DNA from: Sphingobacteriaceae bacterium
GTDB lineage: Bacteria > Bacteroidota > Bacteroidia > Sphingobacteriales > Sphingobacteriaceae
Length of the DNA stretch: 64,000 nt
NCBI GenBank assembly: GCA_029266635.1
Contig: JAQSWM010000007.1
Location: 62,001 to 126,000, forward strand
Direction: 5' to 3'
Position 1 is the first letter of the stretch. Every line of letters starts with the position of its first letter. Below, piece after piece: positions 53,014 through 62,629 of the stretch. The notes beneath the pieces were generated by a model. It was not told the DNA's origin. It made no database searches and was given only the letters and a program-made list of their open reading frames with translations. The position numbers and the translations under genes are program-made.

Positions 53014-53958
53014 ATGCCACTGCAATTTAATCCTGTTAAATTATTTGCCGGTTCAGGGACCACAGCGCTCGGCGAAAACATTGCAAATCATTACGGAAAG
53101 CCACTTGGCGATATGCAGGTGTCGCGGTTCAGCGATGGCGAAATCCAACCTCATTTTAATGAAACTGTGCGTGGCTGCGATGTTTTTCTCATCCAGTCAA
53201 CCAACCAACCCAACGATAATCTGATCGAACTGCTTTTGATGACTGATGCCGCACGGCGGGCGTCTGCGCATTACATCACGGTTGTGGTTCCTTATTTCGG
53301 ATTAGCCAGACAGGACAGGAAGGACAAGCCGCGGGTTGCGATAGGGGCAAAGCTGATTGCCAACCTAATTACTGCTTCGGGTGCAGACAGGATCATGACG
53401 ATGGACCTGCACGCCGCACAGATTCAAGGCTTTTTCGATATTCCCGTAGATCACCTGGATGCATCGGTGATATTTGTGCCTTACATAAAAAGCTTAAACC
53501 TTCCGAACCTCACCATCGCATCTCCCGATATTGGCGGCTCTTACCGTGCCCGCACCTTTGCGAAGTTCTTCAATGCTGAAATCATTATCTGTGATAAACG
53601 GCGCAAGCGGGCAAATGAAATAGAATCGATGTCGATTATTGGCGATGTTACAGGTCAGGATATAGTTTTGATAGATGATATCTGCGATACTGCCCGCACT
53701 TTGGCTAAAGCCGCAGCGCTGATCATGGAGAACGGCGCAAACAGCGTGAGGGCGGTGTGTACGCATCCGGTGCTATCGGGCGAAGCGTATGAGACGATTG
53801 AAAGCTCAGCTCTCTCTGAACTGATTGTTACCGATACCATTCCTGTAAAACAGCAAAGCAGCAAAATTAAGGTTCTGTCAACAGCCGATCTGTTTGCAAA
53901 AGCAATTACGAATGTGAATGAGCATGGCTCGATCAGCCAGTTGTTTAAGGTGGATTAG
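53014..53958 (+). CDS. prs: Ribose-phosphate pyrophosphokinase
   Basis: 314-aa cytoplasmic enzyme making PRPP from ribose-5-phosphate and ATP, feeding nucleotide, His and Trp synthesis. Family blocks include KLFAGSGTTALGENIANHYG, RFSDGEIQPHFNE, VVPYFGLARQDRKDKPR, TMDLHAAQIQGFFDIPVDHL and the PRPP-binding loop VLIDDICDTARTLAKAA. Length is standard for class I PRPP synthase. It follows tRNA-Gln by 47 bases and precedes rplY, the common prs-ctc-pth order. Confidence 0.97.
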   Translation: MPLQFNPVKLFAGSGTTALGENIANHYGKPLGDMQVSRFSDGEIQPHFNETVRGCDVFLIQSTNQPNDNLIELLLMTDAARRASAHYITVVVPYFGLARQDRKDKPRVAIGAKLIANLITASGADRIMTMDLHAAQIQGFFDIPVDHLDASVIFVPYIKSLNLPNLTIASPDIGGSYRARTFAKFFNAEIIICDKRRKRANEIESMSIIGDVTGQDIVLIDDICDTARTLAKAAALIMENGANSVRAVCTHPVLSGEAYETIESSALSELIVTDTIPVKQQSSKIKVLSTADLFAKAITNVNEHGSISQLFKVD

Positions 53959-53997
53959 CATATTCTCGCTGTTCTTTCCTTAATTGCTTTTAATTCC

Positions 53998-54005
53998 TAT
54001 CTTTG
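53998..54005 (+). promoter_or_regulatory. -7 promoter element TATCTTTG before rplY
   Basis: TAnnTTTG match 23 bases upstream of the rplY ATG. No clear -33 TTG at the usual distance. Confidence 0.5.
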
Positions 54006-54028
54006 CAGCCCATTAAAAAAACAATAAA

Positions 54029-54607
54029 ATGAAAACTATCGCTATTAGCGGTTCCCGCAGAGGGAACGTAGGGAAACGCGACGCAAAGGAACTGCGTTAC
54101 GAAGGAAAAGTGCCTGCAGTTCTTTATGGAGGCAGCACCCAAACGCACTTTGCTGTGCTTGCAGCCGATCTAAGGCCATTGATCTACACACCAGAAGTTA
54201 ACTTCGTTGAGGTTAACGTAGAAGGAGCAAAAACTCAGGCTGTTGTTCAGGATATCCAATTCCACCCGTTAACAGAGCAGATCCTGCATGTTGATTTTAT
54301 GGAGTTGAACGAAAAGAAACCTGTTATAATTGAAATCCCTGTAAAACTAACCGGAACTTCTCCCGGCGTAAAAGTAGGTGGTAAGCTTGTTCAAAAATTA
54401 CGTAAACTACGTGTGAAAGCATTGCCTAAAGATGTTCCTCAGGTTGTTGAAGTAAGCCTTGAGAGTCTTGAAGTTGGTAAATCTGTTCGCGTAGGCGAAT
54501 TGAAGTTCCCTAACTTTGTGATTACCAATAACGCTGAAGATACAGTTGTTTCTGTTGTTATGTCTCGTGCATTGAAACAAGCAGAGCAGGAAGCAGGAAA
54601 GAAATAA
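54029..54607 (+). CDS. rplY: Ribosomal protein L25 (CTC/TL5 form)
   Basis: 192-aa 50S protein that binds 5S rRNA. The N-terminal L25 domain (about 1-95) reads GSRRGNVGKRDAKELRYEGK and VPAVLYGG; the C-terminal beta domain typical of the longer CTC/TL5 form includes VKLTGTSPGVKVGGKLVQKL and KVRVKALP-like sequence. A short charged tail follows. Two hairpins, at 54619-54636 and 54651-54682, lie after the stop. Confidence 0.95.
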   Translation: MKTIAISGSRRGNVGKRDAKELRYEGKVPAVLYGGSTQTHFAVLAADLRPLIYTPEVNFVEVNVEGAKTQAVVQDIQFHPLTEQILHVDFMELNEKKPVIIEIPVKLTGTSPGVKVGGKLVQKLRKLRVKALPKDVPQVVEVSLESLEVGKSVRVGELKFPNFVITNNAEDTVVSVVMSRALKQAEQEAGKK

Positions 54608-54618
54608 ACCTCACCCGG

Positions 54619-54636
54619 CCTCTCCTGAAGGAGAGG
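54619..54636 (+). repeat. Hairpin CCTCTCC/GGAGAGG downstream of rplY
   Basis: Perfect seven-base-pair stem with loop TGAA, 12 bases past the stop and before the intrinsic terminator. Role unknown; may stabilise the 3' end. Confidence 0.5.
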
Positions 54637-54650
54637 AGATACACGGTATT

Positions 54651-54682
54651 AAAAACAGCGCAGATATTTCTGCGCTGTTTTT
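54651..54682. terminator. Intrinsic terminator after rplY
   Basis: Perfect 14-base-pair stem AAAAACAGCGCAGA / TCTGCGCTGTTTTT with loop TATT; the A and T runs provide U-tracts on either strand. It separates rplY from pth. Confidence 0.9.
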
Positions 54683-54729
54683 GTTTAAAGCCTTTTAGCC
54701 ATTTACCTCAAACCTTCTACCTTAGCCCC

Positions 54730-55290
54730 ATGAAATTCCTCGTCATCGGTCTCGGCAACATTGGTCCTGAATACGCAGATACGCGGCATAACATTGGTTT
54801 TATGGTCGCTGATGCGATGGCCAAGAAAGCCGGAGCAAGCTTCTCAACCATGCGCCTGGCCTACTACACCGAGCTGAGCCACAAAGCGAAAAGGATCCAT
54901 CTCATAAAGCCCACCACGTACATGAACCTGAGCGGCAAGGCCGTGAATTACTGGATGCAGGAACTGAAAATCCCTGTGGAAAACGTCCTTGTCATTGTAG
55001 ATGACCTTGCTTTGCCATTCGGTTCCCTGCGCCTCAAGCCTAAAGGCAGCGCCGCCGGTCACAATGGGCTGAAGAGCATCGAAGCAACTTTAGGAACTTC
55101 GGAATATGCCCGTTTGCGCTTCGGCATCAGCGATAACTTCCCCAAGGGCAGGCAGGTTGATTATGTTTTAAGCGGTTTTGATGATGACGAAGTCCCTGCG
55201 TTGCCTGCTCTGATAGATCGGTCCATAGAAATTGTGGAGAGTTTTGTAAGTGCGGGGCCTGAGCTGACGATGACGAGGTTTAATAAGTAA
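54730..55290 (+). CDS. pth: Peptidyl-tRNA hydrolase
   Basis: 186-aa cytoplasmic enzyme that releases peptides from prematurely dropped peptidyl-tRNA. The active-site block LGNIGPEYADTRHNIGF shows Asn10 and catalytic His20; KPTTYMNLSGKAVNYW and VDDLALPFGSLRLKPKGSAA with NGLKSIEATLGT complete the family pattern. Normal length. It is followed after four bases by the ArsC-like gene, likely one transcript. Confidence 0.96.
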   Translation: MKFLVIGLGNIGPEYADTRHNIGFMVADAMAKKAGASFSTMRLAYYTELSHKAKRIHLIKPTTYMNLSGKAVNYWMQELKIPVENVLVIVDDLALPFGSLRLKPKGSAAGHNGLKSIEATLGTSEYARLRFGISDNFPKGRQVDYVLSGFDDDEVPALPALIDRSIEIVESFVSAGPELTMTRFNK

Positions 55291-55294
55291 GATC

Positions 55295-55642
55295 ATGATA
55301 AAAGTTTACGGAATACCCAACTGCAATACAGTTAAAAAGAGCCTTGATTGGCTAAAGGAACATGGATTGGAATACCAGTTCCACGACTTTAAAAAGCTTG
55401 GCATCGCAGAAGACAGGCTCAAGCAATGGTCTCAGAAACTTGGCTGGGAAACGCTTGTAAACAAACGCGGAACAACCTGGAAGCAACTTGATCCGGCAAC
55501 GCAGCAATCAATAACTTCAGAGCAGGCTGCTTTTCAACTGATGCAAGAGAAAACCAGTGTTATTAAACGTCCGGTTATTGAAGCAGGTGACATAGTTTTG
55601 TCAGGTTTTGATGCCGAGGCTTACAAAAAATCGCTCCAGTAA
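55295..55642 (+). CDS. ArsC/Spx-family protein, YffB-like reductase
   Basis: 115-aa thioredoxin-fold protein. The single active-site Cys is in GIPNCNTVKKSLDWL; FHDFKKLGI and LVNKRGTTWKQLDPATQQ correspond to the YffB branch, a glutathione- or thiol-dependent reductase group related to arsenate reductase. Because the arsenate-specific Arg set cannot be fully checked by eye, arsenate reduction should not be assumed. It starts four bases after pth. The following esterase gene begins 31 bases past the stop. Confidence 0.9.
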   Translation: MIKVYGIPNCNTVKKSLDWLKEHGLEYQFHDFKKLGIAEDRLKQWSQKLGWETLVNKRGTTWKQLDPATQQSITSEQAAFQLMQEKTSVIKRPVIEAGDIVLSGFDAEAYKKSLQ

Positions 55643-55673
55643 AATCTTTAGTTTTTGTCGCCGTTTAAGCCAC

Positions 55674-56615
55674 ATGATGAAAATTATGGGTGCTTTTAAT
55701 AATAATTTATTTGCCTTAATAGGCGTGATGTTGTTTAGTTCTTCGTGTAAAAAAGATCAGGGTGCAGAGGCGTCGCTGGAAAGCAAAACGCTTCTGAACG
55801 TATCGTACGGTAACAATGCATCTCAGAAAATTGATGTGTATCTTCCGGCCAACCGCACCTCTGCAACGCCGGTAATGTTTATTGTTCACGGCGGTTCTTT
55901 TTACGGAGGCGACAAATCGGATTTCACTTTCTTTACTCAGAAGTTTGTAGATAAAGGATATGCTGTGGTTAATCTGAACTATCGTTTGGTAGACACAACC
56001 GGCGTATCTAAATTTCCGCCGCTGCATAAAGCCAGCTCTGTAAATATCCCCCAGCAGGTTGAAGATGTTAAAAATGCTATTGAGTACGTGGCGCAACATG
56101 CTGGCGAGTGGGCAACCAACTCAGCCAATTTTGTACTTGCAGGACACAGCGCAGGAGCCACCCTTGCTATGTTGTATGCTTACAATTCTGTAGATCCACG
56201 TATAAAAGCCGTAGCAAACTGGGCCGGCGTCACCGATTTTACTTTTGCAGACGAGTCGTATGCTTCCGCGATAGGCCCTAACCTTGCCGAAGTTGCGTAT
56301 CGCTTAACAGGATACCCGATCAAGAACGAATTTAAATCTAAGTTTGAAGCCGTAAGCCCATTTTATGTGCTGAAATCATCTGCGGGCAAGCCCACTCTGA
56401 ATGTACTTCCTGAAAATAATTTTGTCGCCGGTTTGCCGGATGCCAGCAAGCTTCAATACGATGCTATCACAGCTTTATTGAGCCAGAAGCAAGTTGCTAA
56501 TAAGCTGGTAGTTTTAGCCGGTGCCGACCATAGCTTCAGCATGCCGGGAAATGCAGATATCGTGATCAACGAAACGGATGCGTTCTTTTCGGAGAATCTA
56601 AAGCAAGCCCAGTAA
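55674..56615 (+). CDS. Esterase/lipase-type alpha/beta hydrolase lipoprotein
   Basis: 313-aa predicted lipoprotein: the leader [13 protein letters not shown] ends in a lipobox. The fold is a carboxylesterase: the oxyanion HGG in [16 protein letters not shown], nucleophile Ser in [12 protein letters not shown], and candidate His in [15 protein letters not shown] and LNYRLVD fit the BD-FAE/esterase group. The ATG at 55674 is chosen (55677 is equally possible); the longer frame from 55608 overlaps the previous gene. It may hydrolyse acyl or aryl esters outside the inner membrane. Confidence 0.85.
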   Translation: MMKIMGAFNNNLFALIGVMLFSSSCKKDQGAEASLESKTLLNVSYGNNASQKIDVYLPANRTSATPVMFIVHGGSFYGGDKSDFTFFTQKFVDKGYAVVNLNYRLVDTTGVSKFPPLHKASSVNIPQQVEDVKNAIEYVAQHAGEWATNSANFVLAGHSAGATLAMLYAYNSVDPRIKAVANWAGVTDFTFADESYASAIGPNLAEVAYRLTGYPIKNEFKSKFEAVSPFYVLKSSAGKPTLNVLPENNFVAGLPDASKLQYDAITALLSQKQVANKLVVLAGADHSFSMPGNADIVINETDAFFSENLKQAQ

Positions 56616-56694
56616 GGCTTGCTTTAGGCTAGTGTCGTTGCTATTCCAGGAAACTATTCCGTTCTTTATCGGTTTAAAGAAACACGAAAAGAAT

Positions 56695-58749
56695 ATGAGA
56701 ATAAAAACTTTGCTTGCTTTATCGGCTCTTGTAGTAGCTGCCGATGGGGCTTTCGCTCAACGGCCAGGACCTGCTCCTGAGGCTGGATCGGCTGGCGCCC
56801 CTGCTACTAATTACGACTACCACGCAGCCTTTGCTCCATTTTTTTACACCAGAAATGGTAACGAGTACCGTGCGGCAGATGGTCAGCCCGGGCCAAAGTA
56901 CTGGCAGAACAGAGCTGACTATCAGCTGTCTGCAACACTCAATGACAAAACCAACGAAATCTCAGGGACAGAAATCCTGACTTATACCAATAACAGCCCG
57001 AATAAATTAGGTTTCCTGTGGATGCAACTTGATCAGAACCTGTTCAAGATGAACTCACGTGGTACACAGATAGTTCCTGTAACTGGCAGCCGCAACGCTG
57101 GCCGGGGACAGGTGTTTGACGCAGGCTATAAGATCAAGTCTGTAAAACTACTCTCCGGAACTGGTTCTAAGGCAACAGAAACCTCGCTGAACTACCTGAT
57201 TGAGGATACGCGGATGCAGATTTTCCTGCCCTCTAACCTTCAGCCAAATGGCGCTCAGGTAAAGCTCAAGATTGATTATAGCTTCGTCTCTCCAATGTAT
57301 GGCTCAGACCGGATGGGTTATCAGGAAACGCAGAATGGCAAAATCTACACTGTTGCACAATGGTATCCGCGGATGTACGTGTATGATGATGTGCTGGGCT
57401 GGAACCCGCTTCCATACACCGGTCCGGGCGAGTTTTACCTGGAATACGGCGACTTCGACATCAAGATCACTGCTCCTTCAAATCACATAGTTGTAGCTTC
57501 CGGACAGTTGGTTAATCCGCAGGAAGTTTATACTCCCGAGCAACAGCGCCGTTGGGCTCTGGCTGCCAAAAGCGATACCACAGTCACCATCCGTTCTGCC
57601 AGCGAAGTTACAGATCCAAGATCCCGCCCTGCCGGAAAAAGCATGCTAACGTGGCATTTCGTTTTGAAAAATGCCCGCGATGCGGCCTGGGGCTCATCAG
57701 CTGCCTTCATCGTTGATGCTGCAAAAATGAACTTTCCGAGCGGGAAACATCCGATGGCAATCTCTGCTTATCCTGTTGAAAGTGCGGGCAAGCAAGCCTG
57801 GGGGCGTTCTACAGAATATGTGAAGAAGGCCCTTGAGCATTATTCCACAAAATGGCTGGAGTATCCATATCCGGCTGCAACCAATGTGGCTGGAGTAGTA
57901 GGAGGGATGGAGTATCCGGGCATTGTTTTCTGCGGATGGAAAGCAACCGGACTGAGTTTATGGGGAGTTACAGACCATGAATTCGGCCACACCTGGTTCC
58001 CGATGATCGTCGGTTCGAACGAGCGCCTATATGGCTTTATGGATGAAGGGTTTAATACTTTCATCAATACGCTTTCAACAAGGGACTTTCTGAAAAGCGA
58101 GCCTCCACGCCCGCAGCAAACTGGTCCCGGACCTGTAACCGGAACTGCTCCACGTACTGCGAAAACCATAGGCGCAGCTTACACCGATCCATCTATTGAA
58201 CCTATCCTTAGCGTAACCGACAACCTGAAGGAGCGCAACAACGGAACCCTCTTGTACAGCAAGCCAAGCTTTGGCCTGGTATTGCTTCGCGAGCAGGTGT
58301 TAGGTCCAGAGCGTTTCGACAAGGCATTCCAGACTTACATCAATCGCTGGGCGTACAAGCATCCAACACCGGATGATTTCTTCCGCACGATGGAAAATGT
58401 ATCCGGCGAAAGCCTGAATTGGTTTTGGCGCTCATGGTACCAGAACAACTGGCGCTTAGACCAGGGCATTCGTGAGGTAAAATATGTAAACGACGATCCG
58501 AAGCAAGGTGCTCTGATCACGCTGGATAATCTCGACAAAATGCCAATGCCTGTTATTGCCGATATCAAAACGAAGAGCGGAAAAACTGAGCGTGTAAAAC
58601 TGCCTGTTGAAATTTGGATGCGAAATAAATATTGGGTGTTCAAATATCCGTCAACAGAAGAGATAGAATCCATTACGCTGGATCCGGAGCAGAAACTGCC
58701 GGATTATAATCCCGCGAACGACGTTTGGCCCGCAAAGCCAGCCCAATAA
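56695..58749 (+). CDS. M1-family zinc metallopeptidase, longer paralogue
   Basis: 684-aa exported peptidase: signal peptide [17 protein letters not shown]. The zinc motif His428-Glu-x-x-His432 (HEFGH) and Glu451 in GFMDEGFN have the HExxH-x18-E spacing, and GGMEYPGIV is the GxMEN equivalent. The mature N-terminus is Pro/Ala-rich, and a Pro-rich insert ([16 protein letters not shown]) follows the active site, absent from the 618-aa homologue at 38.9 kb. [14 protein letters not shown] parallels that homologue, so the two are paralogues. The ATG at 56695 is chosen as it begins the signal peptide. An intrinsic terminator follows. Confidence 0.92.
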   Translation: MRIKTLLALSALVVAADGAFAQRPGPAPEAGSAGAPATNYDYHAAFAPFFYTRNGNEYRAADGQPGPKYWQNRADYQLSATLNDKTNEISGTEILTYTNNSPNKLGFLWMQLDQNLFKMNSRGTQIVPVTGSRNAGRGQVFDAGYKIKSVKLLSGTGSKATETSLNYLIEDTRMQIFLPSNLQPNGAQVKLKIDYSFVSPMYGSDRMGYQETQNGKIYTVAQWYPRMYVYDDVLGWNPLPYTGPGEFYLEYGDFDIKITAPSNHIVVASGQLVNPQEVYTPEQQRRWALAAKSDTTVTIRSASEVTDPRSRPAGKSMLTWHFVLKNARDAAWGSSAAFIVDAAKMNFPSGKHPMAISAYPVESAGKQAWGRSTEYVKKALEHYSTKWLEYPYPAATNVAGVVGGMEYPGIVFCGWKATGLSLWGVTDHEFGHTWFPMIVGSNERLYGFMDEGFNTFINTLSTRDFLKSEPPRPQQTGPGPVTGTAPRTAKTIGAAYTDPSIEPILSVTDNLKERNNGTLLYSKPSFGLVLLREQVLGPERFDKAFQTYINRWAYKHPTPDDFFRTMENVSGESLNWFWRSWYQNNWRLDQGIREVKYVNDDPKQGALITLDNLDKMPMPVIADIKTKSGKTERVKLPVEIWMRNKYWVFKYPSTEEIESITLDPEQKLPDYNPANDVWPAKPAQ

Positions 58750-58756
58750 GTTAAAG

Positions 58757-58786
58757 AGCCGCTCCCAAAAGAGCGGCTTTCTTTTT
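58757..58786 (+). terminator. Intrinsic terminator after the M1 peptidase
   Basis: Eight-base-pair stem AGCCGCTC/GAGCGGCT with loop CCAAAA, followed by TTCTTTTT, seven bases past the stop codon. Confidence 0.88.
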
Positions 58787-58850
58787 AGCTAGTTTGGCTG
58801 AACGCATACGCCGCCGATGTGTATTCCATTTCTTGCTTTATATTAGCAGC

Positions 58851-60104
58851 ATGAATATTGGCATAATCGGGCTGGGCGATATGGGCAAGCTATACGCTAT
58901 TGCTTTCGCCAAAGCCGGATATCATGTAATTGGCTGCGATCTTCCTTCGCAGAAAGAAATCCTTGAAAATGAACTTGCCCCGCTCGGTATTGACGTTTTA
59001 GAGAGTGGGATTGATGTTTCCCGCAAAGCGGATTTTATCATTTATTCTGTAGAGGCAGAGAAAATTGCGGAAGTAGTGGCAGCTTGCGGGCACGCCACGA
59101 AGTACGGTGCAATTGTGGGTGGGCAAACGTCGGTCAAGCATCCGGAGATTGCCGCTTTTGAAAAGTATCTTCCCGCAGACTCTAATATTGTTACTTGTCA
59201 TTCTCTGCATGGGCCGGGCTTTGCGCCGGGAGGGCAGCAGCTGATTGTCATCCGCCATCGTGCTACTGATGAAGCGTATCGGTCGGCACTCGAGATCTAT
59301 GCTGCCTTGGGTTCTGATATTGCAGAGATTCCGGACTACCACCAACACGACCAGATCGTTGCCGACACCCAGGCGCTTACACACATGGGCTTTGAGAGCA
59401 TGGGCACAGCTTGGAAAAACTCGGGCTTTTATCCATGGGATAATGCATCCTATAACAGCGGCGGGATCGATAATGTGAAGATTTTGACCACCCTTCGGAT
59501 ATTTAGCTATAAGGCCCACGTGTACGCAGGACTAGCAATTTTAAACCCGTACGCCCGAAAACAGGTTAAGCGGTATGCGGAGTCGGAATCTGAGTTATTC
59601 AAGATGATGATCCAGGAGGATGAAATGCCATTCAGGGAACGTATTTACAAAGCCCGCGATTTTGTCTTTCACGAAAGCCGTGAACTGCTGATGCTTGACG
59701 ACAGCATCATGAAAACACACAAGCTCTCCGGCGATGAAAATGTGCGCAAGCCGAATTCTCATCTAAGTCTTCTGGCGATGGTAGATGCATGGTACCATTT
59801 GGGCGTAAACCCATATGACAACCTGATTTGTCAAACCCCTCCGTTCCGACTTCGTTTGGGCATTGCTGAGTATCTTTTTAAGAACGAGGAGCTTCTGGAA
59901 GAATCCATCAAAACCGCATTGTTTGATAAAACCATTCGTGGCGATGATTTGGAATTCCATTCCGCTGTTCGTGAGTGGGCTTCCATCATCGGCTACGGCG
60001 ACCTGGAGGGCTATAAAGCGCATTTCGAAGCAACAAAGGCATTCTTTGCGCATCGCCTGCAGGATGGGCTGGAGCAAAGCGCCCAACTAATATCCAGATT
60101 GTAG
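58851..60104 (+). CDS. tyrA: Fungal-type prephenate dehydrogenase (TYR1-like)
   Basis: 417-aa NAD(P)-dependent dehydrogenase making 4-hydroxyphenylpyruvate for tyrosine synthesis. It starts MNIGIIGLGDMGKLYA (Rossmann glycines). Downstream blocks match yeast Tyr1 rather than bacterial TyrA: IVGGQTSVKHPEIAAFEKYL, HSLHGPG, VADTQALTHMGFESMGTAW, LRIFSYKAHVYAGLAILNP, KPNSHLSLLAMVDAWYHLG and DDLEFHSAVREWAS. Bacterial TyrA is usually shorter and of different sequence. An in-frame ATG at 58794 precedes the Rossmann fold by 19 unlikely residues, so 58851 is chosen. The phosphoethanolamine transferase gene begins 11 bases after it. Confidence 0.88.
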   Translation: MNIGIIGLGDMGKLYAIAFAKAGYHVIGCDLPSQKEILENELAPLGIDVLESGIDVSRKADFIIYSVEAEKIAEVVAACGHATKYGAIVGGQTSVKHPEIAAFEKYLPADSNIVTCHSLHGPGFAPGGQQLIVIRHRATDEAYRSALEIYAALGSDIAEIPDYHQHDQIVADTQALTHMGFESMGTAWKNSGFYPWDNASYNSGGIDNVKILTTLRIFSYKAHVYAGLAILNPYARKQVKRYAESESELFKMMIQEDEMPFRERIYKARDFVFHESRELLMLDDSIMKTHKLSGDENVRKPNSHLSLLAMVDAWYHLGVNPYDNLICQTPPFRLRLGIAEYLFKNEELLEESIKTALFDKTIRGDDLEFHSAVREWASIIGYGDLEGYKAHFEATKAFFAHRLQDGLEQSAQLISRL

Positions 60105-60115
60105 ATTGCTCATAA

Positions 60116-61780
60116 GTGAATAAAACAACAACTTCCGGGAGAACACTGTCAAAAGCAGCATTAGTTTGTGTAGCAGTATTTACCCCTATTTGGCTTTGTC
60201 TGCCAGATTTGCTGGCCCACTTGGTAGATAAAAGTTATTCCAGGGCGTTATTTACCCTGGCTTTTAGCGCATGCTTGTTTTATATGCCGGTGCTGATCTT
60301 TTATAAGCACCTGAAGCTGTATGCATGGATATTGTCCCCGTTTATAGCAGTTGTTCCAGCCTCGCTTTTTTGCGTGTACCTCTATCACATACCAATTAAT
60401 TATGATGTTTTGGTGGTAATCTATAACACCAACCCGGCAGAGGCTTATGAATTTGCAAGAGGATACATGTGGTACTTCATAATTTTTTTGGTGTTCTATT
60501 TATTCTTCTATATAAAGCTAATAGAGCGTTTGCCCCGCGAGGTTTCTTTAAAAGTTTCTCTCATTATGAGTATGGCAGGATTAGCTCTGTTTTGTGTGCT
60601 TTCATTGTTTAACGATCAGCCTGCCACCTATGCTGCTAAATTGAAGGAAGGCGTTACAAGGTCATCGTTTGGCGGATTAACCTACTCAGTAAGCAATCTT
60701 GTAAAGAATATTCGTATTGCAAGCCGTCATAAGGAACTTGTAAAGGATTTTAAATTCAACGCCAGGCAAAAGCAGAATGTGGCAGGGAGGCAGGTCTATG
60801 TGTTGATAATAGGCGAGAGTAGCCGGGCAAAGAGTTGGCAGATTTTGGGATATAATCGAGAAACGTCGCCTAATCTGGCAAAGAAAGACAGCCAGTTGGT
60901 GAAGTTTGACAATGTTTGTTCGGGCGGGTACATAACCAATCTTGCGGTACCATTATATCTAACAAGAGCTACGCCGGATAATTATGATCAGCATTTTCAT
61001 GAGAAGTCCATTGTTGCAGCTTTTAATGAGGCTGGGTTTAAAACATATTGGTTAAGTAATCAAAGCAACTTTCAGGACGTGGCAATGCTGACGGAGGAGG
61101 CAAGCGAAAAGGTATATCTCCCATCTGATTACACGTTTACAAAGAATGTTCACATGGACATGAAACTTCTGCCACTTTTGAAAAGTGTGCTGGCCAATGC
61201 TGATCAGAAATCTTTTATTGTATTGCACACCTTAGGCAGTCATTATAGGTACAGTGCCAGATATCCGGAAGAATACAACTTCTTTAGGCCTTCAACTAAA
61301 ACCAATTTAGTTAACCCAACTGATTATACCAAAAGTAAGTACATTATTAATAGTTATGATAACACGATAAGATATACCGATGCACTTATTTCACAAGTGA
61401 TTGATATGATCCGGCAAACAGATGCCACAAGTAGCGTAAGTTATATTTCGGATCATGGCGAGGATATGTTTGATGATGAACGGAGGCTGTCGCAACACAT
61501 TCATCCTGTGCCCTCCAAGTACATAGCACACGTACCTTTATTTGTTTGGCTATCGCCGAAGTATAGATCTGTTTTCCCGGACAAAGTATCAAATCTGAAA
61601 AGCCATGAACACAGCCCTATAGGTTCTCAGAATATCTTTTTCTCTTTGATGGATATCGGCAATATCACTTACCCGCAAATAGATAGTGCAAAGAGTATCA
61701 CAAGTCCCGCTTTCAAAGGTGGGGTGCAACGAATTTTAGGCGGGGGAGGAAAGGTGTACAAGTATTCTGATCTAAAGTAA
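60116..61780 (+). CDS. Phosphoethanolamine transferase (EptA-type, sulfatase fold)
   Basis: 554-aa inner-membrane enzyme adding phosphoethanolamine to lipid A or another envelope glycan. Five hydrophobic helices fill about 1-180; the catalytic alkaline-phosphatase-like domain follows with VLIIGESSRAKSWQILGYNR, a candidate nucleophile Thr in GGYITNLAVPLYLTR, HTLGSHYRYSARYP and YISDHGEDMFDD. The start codon is GTG (MNKTTTSG). It lies 11 bases after tyrA and ends in a terminator. Such modification can raise resistance to cationic peptides, but here the substrate is not proven. Confidence 0.9.
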   Translation: MNKTTTSGRTLSKAALVCVAVFTPIWLCLPDLLAHLVDKSYSRALFTLAFSACLFYMPVLIFYKHLKLYAWILSPFIAVVPASLFCVYLYHIPINYDVLVVIYNTNPAEAYEFARGYMWYFIIFLVFYLFFYIKLIERLPREVSLKVSLIMSMAGLALFCVLSLFNDQPATYAAKLKEGVTRSSFGGLTYSVSNLVKNIRIASRHKELVKDFKFNARQKQNVAGRQVYVLIIGESSRAKSWQILGYNRETSPNLAKKDSQLVKFDNVCSGGYITNLAVPLYLTRATPDNYDQHFHEKSIVAAFNEAGFKTYWLSNQSNFQDVAMLTEEASEKVYLPSDYTFTKNVHMDMKLLPLLKSVLANADQKSFIVLHTLGSHYRYSARYPEEYNFFRPSTKTNLVNPTDYTKSKYIINSYDNTIRYTDALISQVIDMIRQTDATSSVSYISDHGEDMFDDERRLSQHIHPVPSKYIAHVPLFVWLSPKYRSVFPDKVSNLKSHEHSPIGSQNIFFSLMDIGNITYPQIDSAKSITSPAFKGGVQRILGGGGKVYKYSDLK

Positions 61781-61810
61781 AAAGGCTGCACTTTTCAGCG
61801 CAGCCTTTTT
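61779..61810. terminator. Bidirectional intrinsic terminator
   Basis: Eleven-base-pair stem AAAAAGGCTGC/GCAGCCTTTTT around a ten-base loop, overlapping the stop codon of the phosphoethanolamine transferase gene and serving also the convergent lipoprotein gene. Confidence 0.9.
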
Positions 61811-61829
61811 ATCATAGGTTATTTTATAT

Positions 61830-62405
61830 TTAGTTGCGAGGCTTGGTAGTAGTTACTCCGTCCTCAGTTTTTGACTTAGTAGTGGGAGTTTTCTCCTTTA
61901 CTTCATCTCCGTCGGTTTTTTTCTTGTAGTCTCCTACCTTCACTTTAGATTTATTACCGTCTTCCATTTTCACTTTGGAGTCGTCATCTTTTACTTTTAT
62001 CTCGTCACCGTCAACTTTAACTTTAGTATCATCAAGTTTCCAGGTGCCATCGTTTGATTTTATAATGGCGTTATTTACTACCTGACCTGTACGGTAGAGC
62101 GTATCGTTGGCATCGTTAATGTAAAAATCAACAGGTACGCGTGCTATGCTATCGTAAGCATAACCGGTTTGCGGATCTCTGACAACATAGATCTTTTTTC
62201 CTGTTTTTAAATCGCGGTAAGATCCGGGAACAACAGTTGTAGTGGTTGTGCTGCTGCCCTCAGCTCCCATAGACAAAGTATCACCTGCGCCCATTGATTC
62301 GGTAGTTGTAGAATCTGTGGAGGTCTCTTTTGTAGAACTCCCATTACATGAAGCTAAAGCCGTTGCCAAAACAGCTGCCCCAATTAAAGTGTTTAATGTT
62401 TTCAT
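61830..62405 (-). CDS. Low-complexity lipoprotein, unknown
   Basis: 191-aa predicted lipoprotein: leader LIGAAVLATALASC, lipidated Cys near residue 20. A Ser/Thr-rich stretch (about 22-58) is followed by a short conserved-looking core (YRDLKTGKKIYVVRDPQTGY, DFYINDANDTLYRTGQVV) and a C-terminal third of Lys/Asp-rich repeats such as KVKVDGDEIKVKDDDSKVK. No family recognised. The highly charged tail suggests an extracytoplasmic spacer or ion-binding segment. It points towards the previous gene and away from rplC. Confidence 0.6.
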   Translation of the reverse strand: MKTLNTLIGAAVLATALASCNGSSTKETSTDSTTTESMGAGDTLSMGAEGSSTTTTTVVPGSYRDLKTGKKIYVVRDPQTGYAYDSIARVPVDFYINDANDTLYRTGQVVNNAIIKSNDGTWKLDDTKVKVDGDEIKVKDDDSKVKMEDGNKSKVKVGDYKKKTDGDEVKEKTPTTKSKTEDGVTTTKPRN

Positions 62406-62542
62406 GATTTCTTCTTTAGTTTGGTTCTTATAACATAAGATGTAGCTAAAGGTTTTTTCTGCCAGTTCCAGAGCGGCTTTGAATCAGGCATATAGATTTA
62501 TTTGTCGCCCCACTTTTTCTCCAAAAAATAACTGAAACAGTC

Positions 62543-62573
62543 TTTGAGAATTAATTAATGTTTTCTATCTTTG
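62543..62573 (+). promoter_or_regulatory. Promoter of the rplC operon (-33 TTTG, -7 TATCTTTG)
   Basis: TTTG at 62543-62546 and TATCTTTG at 62566-62573, with 19 bases between TTG and the TA, the Bacteroidetes optimum. It shows that a transcript begins just upstream of rplC. Confidence 0.7.
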
Positions 62574-62595
62574 CCGTCCCTTAAGGGGGGTTAAA

Positions 62596-62629
62596 TGCCT
62601 TGAACGAAGCCCTACTGCTTCGATGGGCA
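62596..62629 (+). promoter_or_regulatory. Candidate structured leader of the rplC operon
   Basis: In the RNA leader, inner stem CGAAGC/GCTTCG with a six-base loop is enclosed by TGCC/GGCA. It lies 17 bases before the rplC ATG at 62646. Ribosomal operons are commonly autoregulated through such leaders (L4 in S10-type operons); a role here is inferred from position only. Confidence 0.4.

Noticed and set aside
55295..55642. Arsenate reductase and arsenic resistance operon
   Set aside because: The protein is nearer to the YffB branch and no arsR, arsB or acr3 gene is nearby.
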